A DNA stretch of 64,000 nt from positions 2,858,501-2,922,500 of the forward strand of contig NZ_CP107532.1 of the NCBI RefSeq assembly GCF_025813715.1, written 5' to 3'. The notes below the pieces were generated by a model. It saw nothing but the letters and a program-made list of their open reading frames with translations, did not search any database and was not told where the DNA came from. Shown one piece after another: positions 59,452 to 64,000 of the stretch. Position numbers and translations under genes: made by a program. This DNA is from Methylobacterium sp. FF17. GTDB taxonomy: Bacteria > Pseudomonadota > Alphaproteobacteria > Rhizobiales > Beijerinckiaceae. How positions within the stretch are numbered: the first letter of the stretch is position 1; each line of letters opens with the position of its first letter.

Positions 59452-61248
59452 GTGCGGGTGCGCGGCACGGCTTTCCGGGTCACCTCCGATCCGGCCCTGC
59501 GTTTCGCGGATGCGCCGCAGGTTCACCCCGTCCGGCGCTGGCTGCGCGCCGCCGGCATCCTCCTGCGCGCGCCCGCCGAAACGGCCCTGATCCTGCGGGC
59601 CCGCCTCACCGGCCGGCGCGTGCGCGCGCGTCAGGCCATGGCGGCGCTGATCGGCCTCGATCATCGCGGCCTCTGGCTTCGCCCCGGCGAGACGTTCCGC
59701 GACGCCACGCCGCCGGGCGCCCCGATGGTCCCGGGGCTGGATCCGCGATCGGATCTGCAATCGACCCGGGATCCCGTCCGGTCCGCGAGGGCCGACGTGG
59801 TCATCCTCTGCGACCCCGAATACGAACTGCTGCCCGGTGCCGAGGCGGCACTCTGTGCCACCCTCGCCGACCACCCGCGTTTCCAGGCCCTCTACGGCGA
59901 CGCGCTCCTGGTTCGTCCGGACGGCGCCGCGATGTCCTTGCTGCGCCCGGCCTTCGATCCCGATTACCTCATGGCGCTCGATTACATCGGGCCGCTCATC
60001 GCCGTGCGGGGCGCGGCCTGGGATGCCGTCGCGCCCGAGACGACCGCCTCGGGTCCGGCGCGGGTGACCGACCTGATCCTGCGTCTGGCCGAGCGCGACG
60101 GGCCGGGCGCCATCGGGCACCTTCCGCGTCCCCTCGCGCGCGTGGCCCTGGTGAATCCGGGGAGGACGGCAGGGGAGGGGGGGCGATCGGCCCACCCGGC
60201 GCGCCCGATCACGGGGCGGGAGGCGGCGTCGGACCCGCACCTGCGCGCCGACGCTGACGTGGCGGTGGCGCCGGACGGCGCGGCCGCGCATCGCGCCGTG
60301 ATCCGGCACCACCTCGACCGCACCGGAGCAGCGGACGTCGAGGCGGTGCCGGGACCGGACGGGATTCTCACCCTGCGCCATCCGCTGCCCCCGCAGCCGC
60401 CCCTGGTCAGCCTGATCGTGCCGACGCGGGATCGCCTGGACCTGCTGCGCCCCTGCATCGCGAGCCTGCTCACGCGCACCGCGTGGCCGGAGCGCGAGAT
60501 CCTGATCTGCGACAACGACAGCCGCGAGCCCGAGACCCGCGCGTATCTGCGCGATCTCGAAGCACGCGGACTGGCCCGGATCGTGCCATGGCCCGGCCCG
60601 TTCGACTTCGCGGCCATGAACAACGCGGCGGCTCGCGCGGCGCGGGGGCGCGTCCTCGCCTTCGTCAACAACGATGTGGAGGCCCGGCACCCGGACTGGC
60701 TCGAACGGCTGGTGCGCGAGGCCCTGCGCCCGGAGGTCGGAGCGGTTGGTCCCAAGCTCATCGACGGGCGCGGCCGCATCCAGCACGGGGGCGTGGTCCT
60801 CGGGCCCGGCGGCCTCGTCACCCACGCCCACCGCTTCTTTCCCGGTGACGCGCCCGGCTATCTCGGGGGCTTGAGCGCCACCCGGGCGGTCTCGGCGGTG
60901 ACGGCGGCCTGCCTCGTGGTGGAGACCGACAAGTTCGCGCGGGTCGGCGGCTTCGACGCGGCGGCCTTCGCGGTGGATTTCAACGACGTCGACCTCTGCC
61001 TGCGCCTGGGCCAGGCCGGCTACCGCACCCTGTTCGTGCCGGGCGCGGTGCTCGACCACTACGAGGCGGCGAGCCGGCGCTGGACGCCGCCGGCGCTCGC
61101 GCGCCATCGCCGCGAGGTCGCGGCCTTCAAAGAGAGATGGGGGCCGCTGCTGGCGCAGGACCCCCATTATCACCCGGGATTCGATCCCGATCTCGGCACC
61201 TATGCCCGGCTGCGGCCGGACGGGGCGGGGGCGGTCGGCCCCCGCTGA
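59452..61248 (+). CDS. Double-domain family 2 glycosyltransferase, second of a tandem pair
   Basis: A 598-residue paralogue of the preceding gene. The N-terminal half (about 110-270) holds ADVVILCDPEYELLPG, ALYGDALLVRPDG and FDPDYLMALDYIGPLIAVRG, a GT-A-like domain without a normal DxD. The C-terminal half (about 315-575) is a canonical GT2 domain: LVSLIVPTRDRLDLL, LICDNDSREPETR, LAFVNNDVEARHPDWLERLV, IQHGGVVLGPGGLVTHAHRFF and FNDVDLCLRLGQAGYRT. Start GTG 59452 has GGGAG six bases upstream and follows the first gene by ten bases. Sugar donor and acceptor cannot be inferred; export or ligase genes are not adjacent. Confidence 0.88.
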   Translation: MRVRGTAFRVTSDPALRFADAPQVHPVRRWLRAAGILLRAPAETALILRARLTGRRVRARQAMAALIGLDHRGLWLRPGETFRDATPPGAPMVPGLDPRSDLQSTRDPVRSARADVVILCDPEYELLPGAEAALCATLADHPRFQALYGDALLVRPDGAAMSLLRPAFDPDYLMALDYIGPLIAVRGAAWDAVAPETTASGPARVTDLILRLAERDGPGAIGHLPRPLARVALVNPGRTAGEGGRSAHPARPITGREAASDPHLRADADVAVAPDGAAAHRAVIRHHLDRTGAADVEAVPGPDGILTLRHPLPPQPPLVSLIVPTRDRLDLLRPCIASLLTRTAWPEREILICDNDSREPETRAYLRDLEARGLARIVPWPGPFDFAAMNNAAARAARGRVLAFVNNDVEARHPDWLERLVREALRPEVGAVGPKLIDGRGRIQHGGVVLGPGGLVTHAHRFFPGDAPGYLGGLSATRAVSAVTAACLVVETDKFARVGGFDAAAFAVDFNDVDLCLRLGQAGYRTLFVPGAVLDHYEAASRRWTPPALARHRREVAAFKERWGPLLAQDPHYHPGFDPDLGTYARLRPDGAGAVGPR

Positions 61249-61251
61249 GCC

Positions 61252-62046
61252 TCACTGCACGAGGCGCGGGCCGCCGGTCTGCACCTTCTCGTTCTCGGAC
61301 ATGATGCCGAGGCGCTTGGCGACCTCGGTATAGGCCTCGATCAGGCCGCCGAGATCCTTGCGGAAGCGGTCCTTGTCGAGCTTGTCCGAGGACTTGATGT
61401 CCCAGAGCCGGCAGGAATCGGGGGAGATCTCGTCGGCGACGACGATGCGCATCATGTCGCCTTCCCAGAGGCGGCCGGTCTCGATCTTGAAGTCGACCAG
61501 ACGGATGCCGACGCCGAGGAAGAGGCCCGACAGGAAGTCGTTGACACGGATGGCCAGCGCCATGATGTCGTCGATCTCCTGGGGCGTCGCCCAGCCGAAG
61601 GCCGTGATGTGCTCCTCCGACACCATCGGGTCGTTGAGCGCGTCGTTCTTGTAGTAGAACTCGATGATCGAGCGCGGCAGCTGCGTGCCTTCCTCGAGGC
61701 CGAGGCGGGTGGCGAGCGAGCCGGCGGCGACGTTGCGGACCACCACTTCGAGCGGGATGATCTCGACTTCGCGGATCAGCTGCTCGCGCATGTTGAGGCG
61801 GCGGATGAAGTGCGTGGGGACGCCGATGTCGTTCAGGTGCGAGAAAACGAATTCCGAGATCCGGTTGTTCAGCACGCCCTTGCCGTCGATGACATCATGC
61901 TTCTGCGCGTTGAAGGCGGTGGCATCATCCTTGAAGTGCTGGATCAGCGTTCCCGGCTCCGGACCCTCGTAGAGGACCTTCGCCTTGCCCTCGTAGATGC
62001 GACGGCGGCGGTTCATAGGCGTGTACCGTGGTTTGAGGAAGTCCAT
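61252..62046 (-). CDS. purC: Phosphoribosylaminoimidazole-succinocarboxamide synthase
   Basis: A 264-residue SAICAR synthetase. Family segments: [71 protein letters not shown], and [16 protein letters not shown] (metal/ATP site). Start at 62046 ([10 protein letters not shown]) is supported by AAGGAG nine bases upstream; the shorter start at 62019 region (MNRRRR) is the family norm, so this protein has about ten extra residues. In relatives purC is followed by purS and purQ; here they are separated by about 10.6 kb. Confidence 0.96.
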   Translation of the reverse strand: MDFLKPRYTPMNRRRRIYEGKAKVLYEGPEPGTLIQHFKDDATAFNAQKHDVIDGKGVLNNRISEFVFSHLNDIGVPTHFIRRLNMREQLIREVEIIPLEVVVRNVAAGSLATRLGLEEGTQLPRSIIEFYYKNDALNDPMVSEEHITAFGWATPQEIDDIMALAIRVNDFLSGLFLGVGIRLVDFKIETGRLWEGDMMRIVVADEISPDSCRLWDIKSSDKLDKDRFRKDLGGLIEAYTEVAKRLGIMSENEKVQTGGPRLVQ

Positions 62047-62278
62047 GGGCCGTGACTCCTTCGGGCTGGACGATGCGGAATCCGCGGCGTGGCGACCTGA
62101 TCTGGAGGCCGGGCCGAGAGACACGTCGTACGCCGAAAGCCTCATCGACCGAGGCGCAAACTACCCGAAGCGGGCAGGCAGCACAACGCGTTAGCCCGAA
62201 GGGCGGGGGTGCGCCGGGCGCGCGCGCCGAGGAGCCCGGCCTCGGAGCTCCCAGGTTCCACCGCAGGCGGCCGCCCCG

Positions 62279-63013
62279 TCAGGCTGCGGGTGTCTTCGCC
62301 GGGAAGCGGCAGAGATCGGCGACGGGGCAGCGCGGGCATTCGGGCTTGCGGGCCTTGCAGATGTAGCGCCCGAACAGGATCAGCCAGTGATGGGCGTTGA
62401 GCCGGTAGGGCGCCGGGACCAGGGCCTCCAGCCCGGCCTGGACCTTGTCGGTGGTGGGAGCCACCACGAGGGGGATCCGGTTCGAGACCCTGAAGATGTG
62501 GGTATCCACCGCGATGGTCTCCTCGCCGAAGGCGACGTTGCGCACCACGCTCGCGGTCTTGGTGCCGACGCCGGGCAGGACCTCCAGCGCCTCGCGCTCC
62601 CGGGGCACCTCGCCCCCGTGCCGCTCCACCAGGATGCGCGAGAGCGCGATGACGTTCTTCGCCTTGGTGTTGAACAGGCCGATGGTGCGGATGAAGTCCC
62701 GCACGCGCTCCTCCCCGAGCGCCAGCATCGCCTGCGGGGTATCGGCGATAGCGAAGAGCGGGGCGGTGGCGAGGTTGACGCTGCGGTCGGTGGCCTGGGC
62801 CGAGAGCACCACCGCCACCAGGAGGGTGAACGGGTTCTGGTACTCCAGTTCGGCGCGCGGCTCCGGATTGGCCCGCGACAGCCGGGAGAAGATCTCCGCG
62901 ACCGCCTCCGGGCCGACCGGCTCGGGCGCGACGGGGGCCTCTGCGACGATCGGCGCGGACGCCCGCGCGGAGATCGGCGATTTCCGGGGCTTGGTCGGCT
63001 GTCGGCTGCGCAT
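62279..63013 (-). CDS. nth: Endonuclease III (DNA glycosylase/AP lyase)
   Basis: A 244-residue base-excision enzyme for oxidised pyrimidines. The helix-hairpin-helix LEVLPGVGTKTASVV precedes catalytic Asp in IAVDTHIFRVSNR; Lys of the active site is in IGLFNTKAKNV. The C-terminus carries the 4Fe-4S ligands C-x6-C-x2-C-x5-C (CKARKPECPRCPVADLC). N-terminal 45 residues are a basic, Ala/Pro-rich extension. The ATG is only 20 bases from the ATG of the divergent DUF2244 gene. Confidence 0.96.
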   Translation of the reverse strand: MRSRQPTKPRKSPISARASAPIVAEAPVAPEPVGPEAVAEIFSRLSRANPEPRAELEYQNPFTLLVAVVLSAQATDRSVNLATAPLFAIADTPQAMLALGEERVRDFIRTIGLFNTKAKNVIALSRILVERHGGEVPREREALEVLPGVGTKTASVVRNVAFGEETIAVDTHIFRVSNRIPLVVAPTTDKVQAGLEALVPAPYRLNAHHWLILFGRYICKARKPECPRCPVADLCRFPAKTPAA

Positions 63014-63033
63014 CCCCGCGTTATATTGCGGGA
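63014..63033. promoter_or_regulatory. Divergent promoter element between nth and the DUF2244 gene
   Basis: The 20 bases between the two start codons contain TATATT on the plus strand (63022-63027) and TATAAC on the minus strand, overlapping each other, each about six bases before an ATG. GC arms CCCGC and GCGGG flank them as an inverted repeat. Both fit -10 elements of leaderless transcripts. The -35 regions would lie inside the opposite coding sequence. Confidence 0.4.
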
Positions 63034-63615
63034 ATGGCGAGCGGCAATCATCACGGTTCCGGGACGGGCCAGCCGGCAACGGCCCCGCATGCGGGCGAGG
63101 CGCAGGCGGCGGGTCGGCACCCGTACGGCCTCGATCCCGACAGCATGGACCGGCCGGTCTTCCAGGCCACCATCCGGCCGCACCAATCCCTGAGCCCGGA
63201 CGGCTTCCGCATCGTCATGGCGTTCTGCTGCGCCGTTTCCCTCGTCACCTCCATCGCCTGCGTGCAGGCCGGCTACTGGCCCGTTGCGGGCTTCTTCGGC
63301 CTCGATATGCTCGCCCTCTATGCGGCCCTGAAGGCGAGCTTCCGGCGCGGGCGTTCCTTCGAGGAGGTCATGATCTCGCCGATCGAGGTGCTGCTCGCCC
63401 GGGTCTCCCATCGCGGTGAGCGCCGGGAATGGCGCTTCAACCCGCTCTGGACGAAGCTCACCAAGGTCGAGGACGAGGAATACGGCATGCAGACCCTGAC
63501 GCTGGTCTCGCGCCGGGAGTTCGTGGTGGTCGCCCGCGATGCCTCGCCGCCGGAGCGCGAGGCGGTCGCGGCCGGCCTGACCCGCGCCCTGGCGCAGGTG
63601 AAGAAGGGATACTGA
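63034..63615 (+). CDS. DUF2244 membrane protein
   Basis: A 193-residue protein of DUF2244, common in alphaproteobacteria. After a 45-residue low-complexity N-terminus come the family features: FQATIRPHQSLSPDGFRIVMAF, two transmembrane helices (about 58-78 and 81-103), ALKASFRRGRSFEEV, and a beta-rich C-terminal domain (LLARVSHRGERREWRFNPLWTKL). Function unknown. If the start were at residue 38 (63145) the protein would be nearer the usual family length of about 160. Followed five bases later by the DUF3016 gene. Confidence 0.88.
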   Translation: MASGNHHGSGTGQPATAPHAGEAQAAGRHPYGLDPDSMDRPVFQATIRPHQSLSPDGFRIVMAFCCAVSLVTSIACVQAGYWPVAGFFGLDMLALYAALKASFRRGRSFEEVMISPIEVLLARVSHRGERREWRFNPLWTKLTKVEDEEYGMQTLTLVSRREFVVVARDASPPEREAVAAGLTRALAQVKKGY

Positions 63616-63619
63616 GCGG

Positions 63620-64000
63620 ATGCGCCGGGCCGGGATCGGGATCGTCGCCCTGATGGTGTGGGCCGGCCTCCAGCCGGCGGGTGCGCTCTCCGACGCGGCG
63701 GTGGAGATCCGCTTCGTCGCGCCGGAGCGCTACACGGATGCCGACGACCGCTACGGGTCGGGCCCGTCGCTGCGCGGGACGCTGTCGGAGATCCGGCGGA
63801 TCCTCGAGCTCTCGGCGCGGCGGGTGCTGGCGCCCGGCGACCGCCTCACCATCGACGTTCTCGACATCGATCGCGCGGGCTTCGTCACACCGGGGTTCAG
63901 CGGACCGTCGGGCCTGCGCGTGGTCAACGACGTCACGCCGCCGGCCTTCCGCCTGCGCTACGACCTGCGCCGGGCCGGGCGCCGCATCGCGTCGGGCGAA
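63620..64000 (+). CDS. DUF3016 family exported protein, truncated by the window end
   Basis: 127 codons are visible before the window ends, with no stop. A signal peptide (MRRAGIGIVALMVWAGLQ, cleavage near AGA) leads into DUF3016-like sequence: VEIRFVAPERYTDADDRYGSG, a helix (LRGTLSEIRRILELSARRVL), PGDRLTIDVLDIDRAGF, and VVNDVTPPAFRLRYDLRRAGR. The start has GAGCGG immediately before the ATG. It is probably co-transcribed with the DUF2244 gene. Function unknown. Confidence 0.78.
   Translation, partial: MRRAGIGIVALMVWAGLQPAGALSDAAVEIRFVAPERYTDADDRYGSGPSLRGTLSEIRRILELSARRVLAPGDRLTIDVLDIDRAGFVTPGFSGPSGLRVVNDVTPPAFRLRYDLRRAGRRIASGE

Noticed and set aside
57240..61173. Long antisense frames (747 and 586 residues) over the two glycosyltransferase genes
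   Set aside because: Gly/Arg/Val-rich composition, no motif, and the sense frames carry conserved glycosyltransferase motifs throughout.

Overview
The window is a GC-rich chromosomal segment of an alphaproteobacterium in the Hyphomicrobiales (Rhizobiales). Methylobacteriaceae is the best guess, inferred from gene order and protein style (nth beside a DUF2244 gene, RegB/RegA-type redox regulation, DUF2794, DUF1186, DUF1674 and DUF4164 proteins, an intracellular PHA depolymerase, PurC with a short N-terminal extension). Almost everything is core-genome. I see no insertion sequence, integrase, prophage, rRNA operon or CRISPR array.

Layout. 0-6.6 kb: proteostasis block tig-clpP-clpX-lon, closed by a strong terminator. 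6.6-9.2 kb: tRNA-Val, a small conserved protein, a CAP-domain lipoprotein, two tandem tRNA-Asp genes and rpmI-rplT. 9.3-20.3 kb: pheS-pheT, a DUF1186/SEC-C protein, a Bax inhibitor-1 family membrane protein with a structured leader, DUF2794, a BluB-like flavoenzyme, an L,D-transpeptidase, a cupin, a DUF1674 protein, rsmB and a cryptic papain-like secreted peptidase. 20.3-28.1 kb, minus strand: one tight run ppiD-trpE-trpG-trpD-trpC-moaC-moeA. 28.2-32.3 kb: tpiA, a GNAT protein, secG and pyrG. 32.3-41.9 kb: a hydrolase/SDR pair, holC, an S10 carboxypeptidase, a lipoprotein, a MotB-like/MotA-like pair, a YmdB-type phosphoesterase, fau, a probable 6S RNA, zapA and a DUF4164 protein. 42.3-48.0 kb: glycolysis/Calvin-type block gap-(coiled-coil protein)-pgk-fba followed by a ThiE-like protein and a Sel1-repeat protein. 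48.1-50.6 kb: suhB, apt, purQ, purS. 50.7-61.2 kb: RegA/RegB, PHA depolymerase, a YgjP-like protease, three secreted proteins and two large glycosyltransferases. 61.2-64 kb: purC, nth, a DUF2244 protein and a truncated DUF3016 protein.

The most interesting items are: an orphan intrinsic terminator preceded by three hairpins near 15.6 kb (candidate small RNA); a probable 6S RNA between zapA and fau, supported by synteny and a 6S-like fold; a secreted protein with papain-spaced Gln/Cys/His/Asn; a MotA/MotB-like pair that is not flagellar; two paralogous double-domain glycosyltransferases, one with an in-frame 18-bp tandem repeat and no ordinary start codon; and a 20-bp divergent promoter between nth and the DUF2244 gene that would make both mRNAs leaderless. 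I found no convincing new multi-gene defence or mobile system.
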